From positions 186,001 to 250,000 of the forward strand of contig NZ_LBIO01000040.1 of the NCBI RefSeq assembly GCF_001280505.1: 64,000 nucleotides of DNA. The letters run 5' to 3'. The notes beneath the pieces are model-generated. The model saw only the letters and a program-made list of their open reading frames with translations, did no database searches and was not told the origin of the DNA. A program made the translations under genes and the position numbers. Below, one piece after another: positions 46,241 to 55,684 of the stretch (the stretch's first letter is position 1; the number at the start of each line of letters is the position of its first letter). This stretch comes from Mangrovimonas sp. TPBH4 (GTDB taxonomy: Bacteria; Bacteroidota; Bacteroidia; Flavobacteriales; Flavobacteriaceae).

Positions 46241-48097
46241 ATGAAAGCCATTATTTCAAACCTCATGTTCTCGGTTATCTTTGTGGTGGGCTGCAAGGAT
46301 ACTCCTAAAGAAACAACCATTGCTCTTAATTCTTCCCCGGAAGAAACAACCATTAAGCTAAACCCAAATAAAGATGCATATTTTGGCAACCTTCACGTAC
46401 ACACAAGCTGGTCCTTTGATGGTTACACCAATGGTTCTGTAACCACTCCAGATGACGCCTACCGTTGGGCAAAAGGAGAGGCCATTCCTGGCGGCGGCGG
46501 CGGCGGCGATTTACAAATAAAAGTACCTTTAGATTGGTACGCTGTGTCCGATCATGCCGAATATATGGGGGTCTTTAAAAAAATGGAGGACCCCGAAAGT
46601 CCATTTAGTAAACTCCCCATCGCAAAAAGAATTACCTCAGATGATGCTTCGGAATCCTTTGCAGCTTTTGCTGAAGTATTGGATGGCATGAACAAGGGAG
46701 TGCCTCAAGATGAATTGACTGATGCCGATTTAGCCAAATCCCTTTGGAAAGAGATTATTGCCATTGGCGATAAACATAATGAACCAGGAAAATTCACAAC
46801 CTTTTCTGCCTTCGAGTGGACCTCGGCACCTAACAACCGTAATCTTCATAGAGTTGTCTTGTTTGGTGATAATTCCAATATTCCAAGTCTTCCTTATTCC
46901 GTATTTGACTCTGCCAAACCAGAAGATTTATGGGTTTATATGGAAAATGCGAGAACTAAAGGAGCTACTTTATTGGCGGTTCCCCATAATGGAAATGCTA
47001 GTGACGGTATGATGTTTGAATTGGTAGATTCTGAAGACAATGCCATCACCAAGGCTTACAGCGAGACCCGAATGAGAAATGAGCCGCTATATGAAATCAC
47101 TCAAATTAAAGGCACCTCAGAAGTACACCCAGACCTAAGTCCTAATGATGAATTTGCCAATTTTGAACTATGGGACTACACGCTTTCTGCGATTACGGAA
47201 CGCCCTAAAAACCGAAAAGGAAGCTACTTAAGAGAAGCCTATAAAGATGGATTAAAGCTAGACAGTAAAGGTGCGGGTAATCCTTTTAAATATGGGGTCA
47301 TTGGAGATTCCGATACTCACAACTCGGCATCTAGTATAGAAGAGGATAATTACACTGGGAAATTTGGTATGGAAAACAATCCTGAGCACAGGCTCGAAGG
47401 TATTCCTGGAAACAAAGAGGCCAGTAACCAACAAATACGAGAATTTAGCTCAGGAGGATTGGCAGGTGTTTGGGCAGAAGCAAATACCAGGGAATCCATC
47501 TTTGAAGCTTTGAAAAGAAAAGAAACATTTGGAACCTCTGGTCCTCGCATGAAAGTGCGCTTTTTTGGCGGTTATAGTTATACCGAAGACTTATTAGGTC
47601 AAAACAATTGGTTAAAAACGGCTTACGAGAGCGGTGTACCAATGGGAAGTGATTTAAAGCTATCTAATGGAAAGGCGCCTTCCTTTGTGATTCATGCCGT
47701 AAAAGAAGCCGATGGCGCTAATCTTGATCGTATTCAAGTTATAAAAGGTTGGCTAGATGTCAATGGCAAAACCCATGAAAAAATATACAATGTTGCCATG
47801 TCGGATGGAAGAACGGCAGATAGCAATGGTAATGTGGTTGCAGTTGGCAATACAGTAGACATTAAAAACGCTTCTTACACCAATGATATTGGAGCTGCCG
47901 AATTAAAAACCGTTTGGACTGATCCCGATTTTAATTCTGAGCAATATGCCTTTTACTATGTAAGGGTTTTGGAAATACCAACGCCAAGATGGAGTACTTA
48001 TGATGCCAAAACTTTAGGTATAGAACCGCGAAAAGATTTGCCTGTAAGCATTCAAGAACGTGCCTGGAGCAGCCCAATATGGTATAAACCAAACTAA
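46241..48097 (+). CDS. DUF3604-family lipoprotein, copy 3
   Basis: A 618-residue lipoprotein (lipobox FVVGC, Cys 18) with the DUF3604 ligand set: LHVHT (His 52, His 54), SDHAE, FEWTS, PHNGN and SDTHN. It has its own hydrophobic core (AIISNLMFSVIF) but shares the post-Cys linker with copy 2. A (GGC)6 triplet run (46,490-46,507) encodes six glycines in a loop absent from the other copies. It begins 40 bp after copy 2 and is followed 6 bp later by the parvulin gene. Confidence 0.9.
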   Translation: MKAIISNLMFSVIFVVGCKDTPKETTIALNSSPEETTIKLNPNKDAYFGNLHVHTSWSFDGYTNGSVTTPDDAYRWAKGEAIPGGGGGGDLQIKVPLDWYAVSDHAEYMGVFKKMEDPESPFSKLPIAKRITSDDASESFAAFAEVLDGMNKGVPQDELTDADLAKSLWKEIIAIGDKHNEPGKFTTFSAFEWTSAPNNRNLHRVVLFGDNSNIPSLPYSVFDSAKPEDLWVYMENARTKGATLLAVPHNGNASDGMMFELVDSEDNAITKAYSETRMRNEPLYEITQIKGTSEVHPDLSPNDEFANFELWDYTLSAITERPKNRKGSYLREAYKDGLKLDSKGAGNPFKYGVIGDSDTHNSASSIEEDNYTGKFGMENNPEHRLEGIPGNKEASNQQIREFSSGGLAGVWAEANTRESIFEALKRKETFGTSGPRMKVRFFGGYSYTEDLLGQNNWLKTAYESGVPMGSDLKLSNGKAPSFVIHAVKEADGANLDRIQVIKGWLDVNGKTHEKIYNVAMSDGRTADSNGNVVAVGNTVDIKNASYTNDIGAAELKTVWTDPDFNSEQYAFYYVRVLEIPTPRWSTYDAKTLGIEPRKDLPVSIQERAWSSPIWYKPN

Positions 48098-48103
48098 TAT
48101 TAC

Positions 48104-48976
48104 ATGAAACAACTACTTAAAGAACCCCTGATCCACTTTTTCCTTTTGGGCGGCCTACTATTTGTATTGTATAGTCAAGTAAACAAAAGCGATACCGAAC
48201 AGGATATCATTGTTGACAATGCCGATGTTGAACATATGGCCGAACTTTGGCGCATGCAGTGGCAAAGGCCTCCAACCTCAGAAGAGTTACAGGGCCTTAT
48301 CGACAAATATGTGAACCAAGAAGTCTTGTACCGGGAAGCCCTTAGGATGAACCTAGACCATAACGACGAGATTGTAAAACGCAGGCTCGCCCAAAAGATG
48401 GAATTCCTTGGGCAGGACCTTTCTGGTTTGGTGGCACCAGCTTCTGAGGAAAACCTAAAAGTCTATTTCGAGAAACATAAAAAAGATTTTGCAACCCCTT
48501 ACCGTTACACCCTATACCAAATCCTGTTCACGGCAGACAATCATGTCAATCCTTATGAAAAGGCCAAAACCGTATTAAAGGAATATGGAACTTCAGACAC
48601 TCAGGGTATGCGCGAAAAGGGCGATCCGTTTCTTTTGGATTATGCCCTTCAAGGCACCGATGCCTTTTATCTGAACCGAGAGTTTGGCGAACAGTTTGCC
48701 CAACAGTTGGAAACCTTGCCTACAGGGCAATGGGCAGGACCCGTCGTGTCTGGCTATGGGGTGCATTTGGTCTTTATTGAATCACGAACACCGCCAAGTA
48801 TTCCAAACTTTGCTCAAGTAAAGGACAAGGTACAACGTGAATACGAATACCAAATGGAACAGGAAAGTCAAGCAGCCATCCTAAAAGCGCTTAGAGACAA
48901 TTACAAGGTGCGCATTACGGCAGACAACCTTGAAAAAGCCACCATTGACGAACTGGCCCAAAACCAACAACCATGA
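48104..48976 (+). CDS. PpiC-type peptidyl-prolyl isomerase, membrane-anchored
   Basis: A 290-residue SurA/PpiC-like protein with one N-terminal transmembrane anchor (about 9-26, no cleavage site), a chaperone-like helical region (about 40-120) and a parvulin domain (about 128-230, with YTLYQILFT, GDPFLL and GPVVSGYGVHLVFIESR). Periplasm-facing, it probably assists folding of exported proteins of this cluster. It overlaps the HupE/UreJ gene by 4 bp (ATGA). Confidence 0.88.
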   Translation: MKQLLKEPLIHFFLLGGLLFVLYSQVNKSDTEQDIIVDNADVEHMAELWRMQWQRPPTSEELQGLIDKYVNQEVLYREALRMNLDHNDEIVKRRLAQKMEFLGQDLSGLVAPASEENLKVYFEKHKKDFATPYRYTLYQILFTADNHVNPYEKAKTVLKEYGTSDTQGMREKGDPFLLDYALQGTDAFYLNREFGEQFAQQLETLPTGQWAGPVVSGYGVHLVFIESRTPPSIPNFAQVKDKVQREYEYQMEQESQAAILKALRDNYKVRITADNLEKATIDELAQNQQP

Positions 48977-49965
48977 AACGCTCCCTACGCTATATTCTAT
49001 TGACGCTTGCCCTATTTTTGACCCTCCCCATTGGTGCCCACGAGATCAGGCCCGCCTATTTACAGATTGTACAGCAAAGTGACAACCAGTACCAAATATT
49101 GTGGAAAGTACCCGCCATGGGAGATATGTCATTAAAGATATACCCTCGCTTCGAGGATGGCTTTCAACTTAATGAAGCCGGAATCCCCAGACCCGTAAGC
49201 GGCGCTATGATACACAACTACATCCTAAGTGGCAACCGCCCATTGGAAGGAAGCCATATTGAAATTGTCAACCTCAACAAAACCATGGTAGACGTTTTGG
49301 TAAATATTACCTACCTCAACGGCGAAAAGGTCTCCCTGATGTTGCACCCAGACGCACCCATGGCCCTTTTACCTGGGAGCAGTAGCAAATGGCAGGTTGT
49401 ACAAACCTACACGGTATTGGGCGTAGAACATATTTGGTTTGGTATCGACCACCTCTTGTTCGTTCTGGCCCTCATCATCATTACCAAAGGCTTTAAAAAA
49501 TTAGTGACCACCATCACCGCCTTTACTTTGGCGCACAGTATCACTCTAAGTATGGCCGTATTGGGCCTAGCCAATCTTCCCGGCCCACCAGTGGAAGCCA
49601 TTATTGCCTTGAGCATCGTGTTTTTAGCGTTTGAGATGACAAAAATCCATCAAGGCAAGCCCACCTTAACAGCCCAAAAGCCATGGCTGGTGGCCTTCAG
49701 TTTTGGATTGCTTCACGGGTTTGGATTTGCAGGTGCCCTATCGGAAGTAGGTTTGCCTCAATCTGAAATTCCTTTGGCATTGGCCTTTTTTAATGTAGGT
49801 GTAGAATTAGGACAGTTGGCATTTGTACTTGCTGTATTAGGGGTTTTAAGGCTTTTGTCCCTAAAGAAAGACTGGCCTCTGGCTGTGAAAAACATTCCGG
49901 CCTATGCCATTGGAAGCATTGCCGCATTTTGGACCATAGAGCGAGTGGTAGGATTCTTTGGTTAA
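48973..49965 (+). CDS. HupE/UreJ-family membrane protein
   Basis: A 330-residue protein: signal peptide to about residue 22 (GAHEIRPAYL follows), a periplasmic beta-rich domain (about 24-140), then about six transmembrane helices from residue 150 with GVEHIWFGIDHLLFVLAL, AFTLAHSITLSMA and SFGLLHGFGFAGAL. The His-rich helices are the family mark; HupE/UreJ relatives transport nickel or cobalt, which makes metal permease activity plausible, not shown. Translationally coupled to the parvulin gene. Confidence 0.85.
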   Translation: MKRSLRYILLTLALFLTLPIGAHEIRPAYLQIVQQSDNQYQILWKVPAMGDMSLKIYPRFEDGFQLNEAGIPRPVSGAMIHNYILSGNRPLEGSHIEIVNLNKTMVDVLVNITYLNGEKVSLMLHPDAPMALLPGSSSKWQVVQTYTVLGVEHIWFGIDHLLFVLALIIITKGFKKLVTTITAFTLAHSITLSMAVLGLANLPGPPVEAIIALSIVFLAFEMTKIHQGKPTLTAQKPWLVAFSFGLLHGFGFAGALSEVGLPQSEIPLALAFFNVGVELGQLAFVLAVLGVLRLLSLKKDWPLAVKNIPAYAIGSIAAFWTIERVVGFFG

Positions 49966-50084
49966 GGCCTAAAACTATCAAAGAATAAGCCATTGTTGCC
50001 AATAGATTAAGAAATCATGAAACGCTTGAAACCGCCCTATACCCCTTGCTATATTTGGATTATTGAAAGACTATAACTGTTGTA

Positions 50085-50573
50085 ATGTTGAAAGGATTCT
50101 GGAATATAATACTTCAAACCTCTTTAGTGGCCGTGCTGCTGCTCTACCTTATTGTTCCCATACACAAGGAGGCCATAACCATGCTCCATACCCTCTCCCA
50201 TAGTGTGGAAACCGCATTAAAAGCGCGCCAGGACCACCTCAATAAATTCAACCATAATTTTATGGTCAGCAGTGGGCATCATGAACATCCACATGACCAT
50301 GTTTCGGATCACGATCATTCCGACCCCTCTGTCCATCAGCACAAACATGGCTACATAAGCCTTTTGGCTTCCTTTTTTTCATCGGCCGAAAGCAACACCA
50401 ATCAACAAGAACAACATACAACACTTATGCAATTCGATAAACACATTTTACCTCACATTTATAGTTTTCACAAGCAGAACATTCGCATTCCAAGGAAAAC
50501 CAATTGGAGGCTTAGTGCACACTATTATGCCATCTACTTACCCATAAACCTTCCTCCTCCAAAGGTTTCTTAG
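50085..50573 (+). CDS. His-rich membrane-anchored protein
   Basis: A 162-residue protein with a hydrophobic segment (about 10-25). Residues 65-88 contain ten His in 24 positions, mixed with Asp and Glu, a pattern typical of metal-binding or sensing loops. No family is recognised. It lies 120 bp after the HupE/UreJ gene and 104 bp before a TonB-dependent receptor, which supports a metal-related role by context only. Confidence 0.7.
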   Translation: MLKGFWNIILQTSLVAVLLLYLIVPIHKEAITMLHTLSHSVETALKARQDHLNKFNHNFMVSSGHHEHPHDHVSDHDHSDPSVHQHKHGYISLLASFFSSAESNTNQQEQHTTLMQFDKHILPHIYSFHKQNIRIPRKTNWRLSAHYYAIYLPINLPPPKVS

Positions 50574-50676
50574 TTTTTTTTCAAAATAGCCGCCTGTCCA
50601 AATATTGGGCCTATATGGCTATGCATTTCATTTAAAACATGGGGTCTCCCATGCCTAACTTTTTAAACGATTATTG

Positions 50677-52902
50677 ATGAAAAAATTAATAGTGGTACTT
50701 ATCATGCTCACTGTTGGGACAAATTATGCCCAAACCCTACAGGGTAGCATTACCGATACCAACCAGCACCCCTTGGAAAACGTGTATGTGTACAACCACA
50801 CGTCCAAGGTTCATTCACATACTACCATGGACGGGCGTTTTAGTTTGGAACACACCCATACAGGCGATTCCATTACGGCCAACCTTTTGGGCTTTAAAAC
50901 CGTAAACATTATCGTCAGTCCTGAAGCATTCCAAGAAGGCCTTAACATCACGATGGCATCCAAATTACTCTCATTAGACGAACTGATCATTACCAAGGAC
51001 ATCGACCCAATGCACCATATTAGCCAAATCGATATTGAAACCAGTCCGGTGAATTCCTCTCAGGAAATATTACGTAAAGTGCCCGGTTTGTTTATTGGGC
51101 AACATGCAGGCGGGGGCAAAGCCGAACAGATTTTTTTAAGAGGCTTCGATATCGACCATGGCACCGATATTAACCTGTCCGTAGATGGCATGCCTATCAA
51201 CATGGTATCCCATGCCCATGGTCAGGGTTATAGCGACCTGCATTTTATGATTCCCGAAACCTTGGAAATCATCGATTTTGGGAAAGGCCCCTATTATGCC
51301 GAACGAGGCGACTTTGCCACGGCGGGCTATGTAGCCTTTAGCACCAAGGACGATCTAGAACAAAGCTCTATTAACCTTACCTACGGGCAATTCAATACGG
51401 TGCGCACTTTGGGTATGTTCAAGTTGACCTCGCAAGAAAGCAACGACCAAGCCTATATGGCCATAGAGTATCTAGCCACCGATGGGCCGTTCCATTCGCC
51501 CCAAAACTTTAACCGCCTCAATGCTTTGGGAAAATACACCGCCAACCTTAGAGATGGCAATAACATCAGTTTAGGGGTGTCCCATTTTACGAGTCGATGG
51601 GATGCCTCTGGGCAAATTCCGCAGAGAGCCGTAGACCAAGGGATCATTGACCGTTTCGGTGCCATAGACGATACCGAAGGCGGTACCACCAGCAGAAGTA
51701 ATGTAAATGTGCAGTACAAGGGCATTGCGGACCAAGACACCAAGCTAAGCGCCAATGTGTTTTATAGCCGTTACACCTTTGAGCTCTATTCCAATTTCAC
51801 CTTCTTCTTGGAAGACCCCATCAATGGCGACCAAATCAAGCAGGCCGAAACTAGGGATATTTTGGGCTTCAATGCCCAGGTGCAACACAACACCCAATGG
51901 AGCAATATGGATCTAAAGTTAAATGGAGGCGCAGGACTGCGACACGATATGAGCAACCAAAACGAACTTACGCACACCAAAAACAGAAAGGAAGTGTTAC
52001 AGTACATGCAATTGGGCGATATCAACCAAACGCAGCTCTATGCCTTTGCCAATGCCGAACTCTCTCTAGGGAAATTTAAGCTGGTGCCTGCCCTTCGGTT
52101 GGACTATTTCAACTTTATGTATATAGACGCCCTAGCCGACTCCTATGCCACCTTGGATGAAACCAAAGCCATATTAAGCCCGAAATTCAATGTATTCTAT
52201 ACCGCCAACGAGCGTCTGCAATGGTTTGTTAAATCGGGGGTTGGGTTTCATTCCAACGATGCCCGCGTGGTGGTACAGCAGGAAGGTAAAGAGATTTTGC
52301 CAAAGGCCTACGGCGTAGATGTGGGCACAATTTGGAAACCATGGTCGAAAATGGTGGTGCACAGTGCCCTGTGGTATCTGTACCTGCAACAGGAATTTGT
52401 ATATGTTGGCGATGCCGGCATTGTAGAACCCAGTGGCAAAACCCAACGTTACGGCCTAGATTTGGGGCTGCGCTATCAACTGAACGATTGGCTCTACCTG
52501 AATAGCGATGCCACCTTTACCCATGCCCGAAGTTTGGATGCTCCCAACAACGCCGACTATATCCCCTTAGCGCCCAGCACCACTCTTACGGCAGGGCTCT
52601 CCATAAACAACTACAAACAGTTCTCAGGAGGCATCAATCTGCGCTACCTTAAGGACCGTCCCGCCAACGAGGACAACTCCATTATCGCCGAAGGCTATGT
52701 AGTCACGGATGCGTCCCTAAGCTATACCTTTGGCAAAATACAGGTGGGACTTATCATTGAAAACCTATTTGATGTAGATTGGAACGAAACCCAGTTTGCC
52801 ACTGAAAGCCGCTTGTTTGATGAAGCCTCCCCTGTAGAGGAAATTCACTTTACACCAGGCACCCCATTTTTCGCTAAAGGCACGGTAAGTTATAGGTTTT
52901 AG
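50677..52902 (+). CDS. TonB-dependent outer-membrane receptor
   Basis: A 741-residue receptor from the ATG at 50,677 (an in-frame TTG directly before it, at 50,674, is not needed). Order: signal peptide (to about 19, NYAQ), carboxypeptidase D regulatory-like domain (about 22-100), plug (about 115-225, with FLRGFDIDHG) and barrel ending in VSYRF. The plug has a His-containing loop MVSHAHGQGYSDLH. It has no SusD partner, so it is not a glycan PUL receptor. With the HupE/UreJ and His-rich genes upstream, metal or metallophore uptake is a reasonable inference. A perfect terminator follows. Confidence 0.9.
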   Translation: MKKLIVVLIMLTVGTNYAQTLQGSITDTNQHPLENVYVYNHTSKVHSHTTMDGRFSLEHTHTGDSITANLLGFKTVNIIVSPEAFQEGLNITMASKLLSLDELIITKDIDPMHHISQIDIETSPVNSSQEILRKVPGLFIGQHAGGGKAEQIFLRGFDIDHGTDINLSVDGMPINMVSHAHGQGYSDLHFMIPETLEIIDFGKGPYYAERGDFATAGYVAFSTKDDLEQSSINLTYGQFNTVRTLGMFKLTSQESNDQAYMAIEYLATDGPFHSPQNFNRLNALGKYTANLRDGNNISLGVSHFTSRWDASGQIPQRAVDQGIIDRFGAIDDTEGGTTSRSNVNVQYKGIADQDTKLSANVFYSRYTFELYSNFTFFLEDPINGDQIKQAETRDILGFNAQVQHNTQWSNMDLKLNGGAGLRHDMSNQNELTHTKNRKEVLQYMQLGDINQTQLYAFANAELSLGKFKLVPALRLDYFNFMYIDALADSYATLDETKAILSPKFNVFYTANERLQWFVKSGVGFHSNDARVVVQQEGKEILPKAYGVDVGTIWKPWSKMVVHSALWYLYLQQEFVYVGDAGIVEPSGKTQRYGLDLGLRYQLNDWLYLNSDATFTHARSLDAPNNADYIPLAPSTTLTAGLSINNYKQFSGGINLRYLKDRPANEDNSIIAEGYVVTDASLSYTFGKIQVGLIIENLFDVDWNETQFATESRLFDEASPVEEIHFTPGTPFFAKGTVSYRF

Positions 52903-52920
52903 AAAGGTAATTTTATAGAT

Positions 52921-52951
52921 ATAAATGCCCCGTTTGGGGCATTTATATTTT
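52921..52951 (+). terminator. Terminator after the TonB-dependent receptor gene
   Basis: A perfect 11-bp stem ATAAATGCCCC (52,921-52,931) with 52,936-52,946, 4-nt loop and T-rich tail. The flanks are A/T-rich on both sides, so it may work in both directions. The core is nearly identical to the hairpin at 53,616. Confidence 0.85.
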
Positions 52952-53087
52952 GAAAACCCTATGTAATAATTATAAACCCAAAGCATGTAAAAGCTTTTTA
53001 TATATTTACAGCTTTTTCGTACAAAAAACTCTACCCTAAGAAGTACATTTTGTACACTTTTAAAACTTATAACAAAACAACCAACTT

Positions 53088-53597
53088 ATGACACTAAACC
53101 ACAAACGCCTAGCCTTATTTTTTGTTTCAGCTTTGGCCTTAATTGGCTGCACCAACAACGACAATAATCAAACAGAAGAAGAACTGTATCTATGCTGCAA
53201 AGAGAATGCCCTAGCCGCCAATGACGTTAACAACCTAGACCAAAATGCAGGAACCATTACACCATTTCCCTATATGACCCCTGATGGAGATGGTTATAAC
53301 GATTTTTTTATCATTGAAAACATAGAGGAGTACCCCAACAATACGGTTACTATTTATGATATGCAAGACAATCTAGTGTTCAGCGCCGAGAATTATAATA
53401 ACAGTTTCGATACTTCTTTTTGGGGAGTAAATGAAAATTTACCAAATGGCTCCTATAGATACAAGATTATAGTAGAAGACGAAGCAACCTATATTGCCAA
53501 TGGTTATCTATGTTTAATAATAGATTTTGACCAAGAACCTAAATTTATCTCCTCTGAATGTGCAGAAGTTAAATTTGACCCAATGATAGGCTATTAA
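53088..53597 (+). CDS. Lipoprotein consisting of a gliding-motility-type (CHU_C / T9SS type B) domain
   Basis: A 169-residue lipoprotein (lipobox ALIGC, Cys 21). After a short linker, residues about 62-150 match the gliding motility-associated C-terminal domain: PYMTPDGDGYNDFFIIENIEEYPNN-type start (split here as TPDGDGYNDFF and YPNNTVTIYD), LVFSAENYNN, FWGVNENLPNGSYRY. This domain normally sits at the end of very large secreted proteins as a type IX sorting signal. Here it is alone on a lipid anchor, with an extra Cys-containing tail after it (YLCL, SSEC). Flanked by two near-identical terminators. Confidence 0.75.
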   Translation: MTLNHKRLALFFVSALALIGCTNNDNNQTEEELYLCCKENALAANDVNNLDQNAGTITPFPYMTPDGDGYNDFFIIENIEEYPNNTVTIYDMQDNLVFSAENYNNSFDTSFWGVNENLPNGSYRYKIIVEDEATYIANGYLCLIIDFDQEPKFISSECAEVKFDPMIGY

Positions 53598-53615
53598 ACT
53601 AAGTTTAGTTATGAC

Positions 53616-53640
53616 AAATGCCCCGCTTGGGGCATTTTTT
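53616..53640 (+). terminator. Terminator after the gliding-domain lipoprotein gene
   Basis: A 9-bp stem AAATGCCCC (53,616-53,624) with 53,629-53,637, 4-nt loop, followed by T. Same core as the terminator at 52,921. Confidence 0.85.
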
Positions 53641-53932
53641 GTTTGAAGCATATACGGTTTGTATGAAGAATGATTTGTTAATAAAGAAATCTAAAACGCA
53701 AACTTACGACCATTTCCACATTCCTTCTTCGCGTTTCCTTCGTATGCCTTCGAGAATTGTTCGTAAAAGCCCCATTTTACGAGGAAAACACGAAAAATTG
53801 TCGAACAAAACCCCTAGATTGGTAGAAGAAAGTAAGACAAAATCAAAAAAAAATCTCACAATATTTTGCGTAACTCACAGAAATACAATAATTTAAAAGC
53901 CCAATATTAACCATTTAACTAAACTTTGCATC
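53641..53932 (+). other. Non-coding gap with a structured segment
   Basis: No convincing gene: an open frame here starts inside the terminator and is of odd composition. The 8-bp inverted repeat TCGTAAAA (53,761-53,768) with 53,775-53,782 lies inside a longer imperfect stem from about 53,727 to 53,795. Confidence 0.45.
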
Positions 53933-54571
53933 ATGGCACAACTTCCCAAAGGGATTATGGGAGGCGTTTCAGGAAAATTAGGTCCTCTATTAGGCACTTC
54001 CTGTAAAGGCATCAATGTATTACGCAACATACCGGCGAACACCAACCACCACCCCACCCCAACTCAACAATTACAACTCCAAAAATTTAAAACAGTTTCT
54101 GCGTTTTTAAGTCCGTTAAAGCAATTGCTCACAGAAACTTTTGACGCTACGGGACTACAAAAAACTGGTTATAACACCGCCATGTCGTACCATTTGCGCG
54201 AGGCATTACTACAACAAGGAAACAACTTTAGTATCAACTACTCAAAAGCCCTTGTTTCCATGGGCTCCTTGAGAGGCCTGGAAGATGCGACCCTACAGCT
54301 TTCCTTTTCCAGTCAACTGCAACTGCAGTGGACAGACAACAGCCATAAGGCCATGGCACATCCCACCGATAAACTGATTATCGTTCTATATAATCCACAA
54401 ACCCACAATTATCTTTGGCAACTCACGGAAACCCCGAGAAACGGGCTAAGGTACAGCGTTTCCTTACCCACCACCAAGGAGGAGATGCAATGGCATGTAT
54501 GGGCAGCCTTTATGAGTAGCCAAACCCAAACCGCATCCCTGAGTGATTATTTTGGGGTGGTGAAGGTGTAG
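53933..54571 (+). CDS. DUF6266-family protein
   Basis: A 212-residue cytoplasmic protein. The N-terminal block GIMGGVSGKLGPLLGTSCKGINVLR is the hallmark of the Bacteroidota DUF6266 family (written here in two parts: GIMGGVSGKLGPLLG and KGINVLR). It has no signal peptide. Length agrees with the family. Function unknown. Confidence 0.85.
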   Translation: MAQLPKGIMGGVSGKLGPLLGTSCKGINVLRNIPANTNHHPTPTQQLQLQKFKTVSAFLSPLKQLLTETFDATGLQKTGYNTAMSYHLREALLQQGNNFSINYSKALVSMGSLRGLEDATLQLSFSSQLQLQWTDNSHKAMAHPTDKLIIVLYNPQTHNYLWQLTETPRNGLRYSVSLPTTKEEMQWHVWAAFMSSQTQTASLSDYFGVVKV

Positions 54572-54638
54572 ATACAGTACCATTTTTAGGACTACTCCTT
54601 AGCTCCAAGTCTCTTTTATCAATTTAAAACAGTGCATT

Positions 54639-55469
54639 ATGTTTTTGTTTTTTAAGAACCTGAGACATCATTTGCTTTCTCAAAACAAATTGAGAAAATA
54701 CCTCTTGTACGCCTTTGGGGAAATTATTTTGGTAGTAACGGGAATTTTGATTGCGCTTTACATCAACAATTGGAATAGGGAACAGGAGCAAGAAAAAGAG
54801 TTTACAGGATATTATCAAGCTATACAAAAGGAGCTTAATCTTAATTTAGCAATAATCAAATTGTGGCGTGAAGACAATAATGGTTTTATAGATTCATTTC
54901 AAAAAGAACTCCCCATACTTAACTCAAAGAATCTGGACACTGCAGACCCCATACAAAACATCCTTGTACATTTAACAACTGTTGGTTTTCCAGAACCTCC
55001 CTTACCTATAATTGACAGATTCCAAAATTCACAATACCTAGCTCAAATAAAAAGCGATACACTTTTATTTTATTTCACAAAACTTTCTTTCGTTAGACTA
55101 CAAACCAAAAACTTCATTAAAGCAGATTTCGATATTAATAATACAATTATACAACCCTATGTACTTAAGCATATAGATTGCAACCAACCCAATATCATGA
55201 CCGGTAAAAAATTCACCTTTCCTGATGGTCCTCCCACCAACTATAAACATCTCTCCAATAATTTTGAATTTTGGAATATTGCTCAATTTAAACTAATACT
55301 ACTTTATAATTATTTAGAACTACTAGATCAGCTCATTCAGACTATGGAATCAATAAACCTTCAAATAGATATCGAGTTAGAGAAGAGAGGGGTGGACTTA
55401 AAAAAGCAATCAACTAATGCCAAGAAACAAGAAGTATCTATGGACTCCCCCCTACAAGCCACAAATTAA
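54639..55469 (+). CDS. DUF6090-family membrane-anchored protein
   Basis: A 276-residue protein with the family start FFKNLRHHLLSQNKLRKY and the transmembrane segment FGEIILVVTGILIALYI (about 26-42), followed by a helical soluble domain. The third DUF6090 paralogue of the window (others at 31,032 and 32,621). Function unknown. Confidence 0.84.
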   Translation: MFLFFKNLRHHLLSQNKLRKYLLYAFGEIILVVTGILIALYINNWNREQEQEKEFTGYYQAIQKELNLNLAIIKLWREDNNGFIDSFQKELPILNSKNLDTADPIQNILVHLTTVGFPEPPLPIIDRFQNSQYLAQIKSDTLLFYFTKLSFVRLQTKNFIKADFDINNTIIQPYVLKHIDCNQPNIMTGKKFTFPDGPPTNYKHLSNNFEFWNIAQFKLILLYNYLELLDQLIQTMESINLQIDIELEKRGVDLKKQSTNAKKQEVSMDSPLQATN

Positions 55470-55474
55470 TTATG

Positions 55475-55583
55475 AAGTCAACAAAATTTCCTATCTTTAT
55501 AAAGCAAGCTTACCAGCCCACCCTTGACTACAAGGATGATAAGATTGTCACTTTCTCCTTAATCTGAATATTAGCTGCAAACA
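55475..55583 (+). repeat. 109-bp leader repeat, copy A
   Basis: Matches 58,980-59,088 without gaps at about 88 of 109 positions by my count. It begins with a promoter-like TATCTTTA (55,492-55,499) and ends about 100 bp before the serine hydrolase ATG, so most of it would be 5' UTR. Confidence 0.75.
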
Positions 55584-55684
55584 GTATAGGCTACTTGGCA
55601 TGCGCTATGGATAGCTTAAGATGTTTTTAGCCCCCTATTGTAGTAATTTGTTACCTCCCCTAAGAGCTGTAACATCCTATAACA

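Noticed and set aside
53618..53896. Open frame of 92 codons after the second GCCCC terminator
   Set aside because: It begins inside the terminator hairpin, is rich in Lys/Ser/Arg without structure, and spans an inverted repeat.
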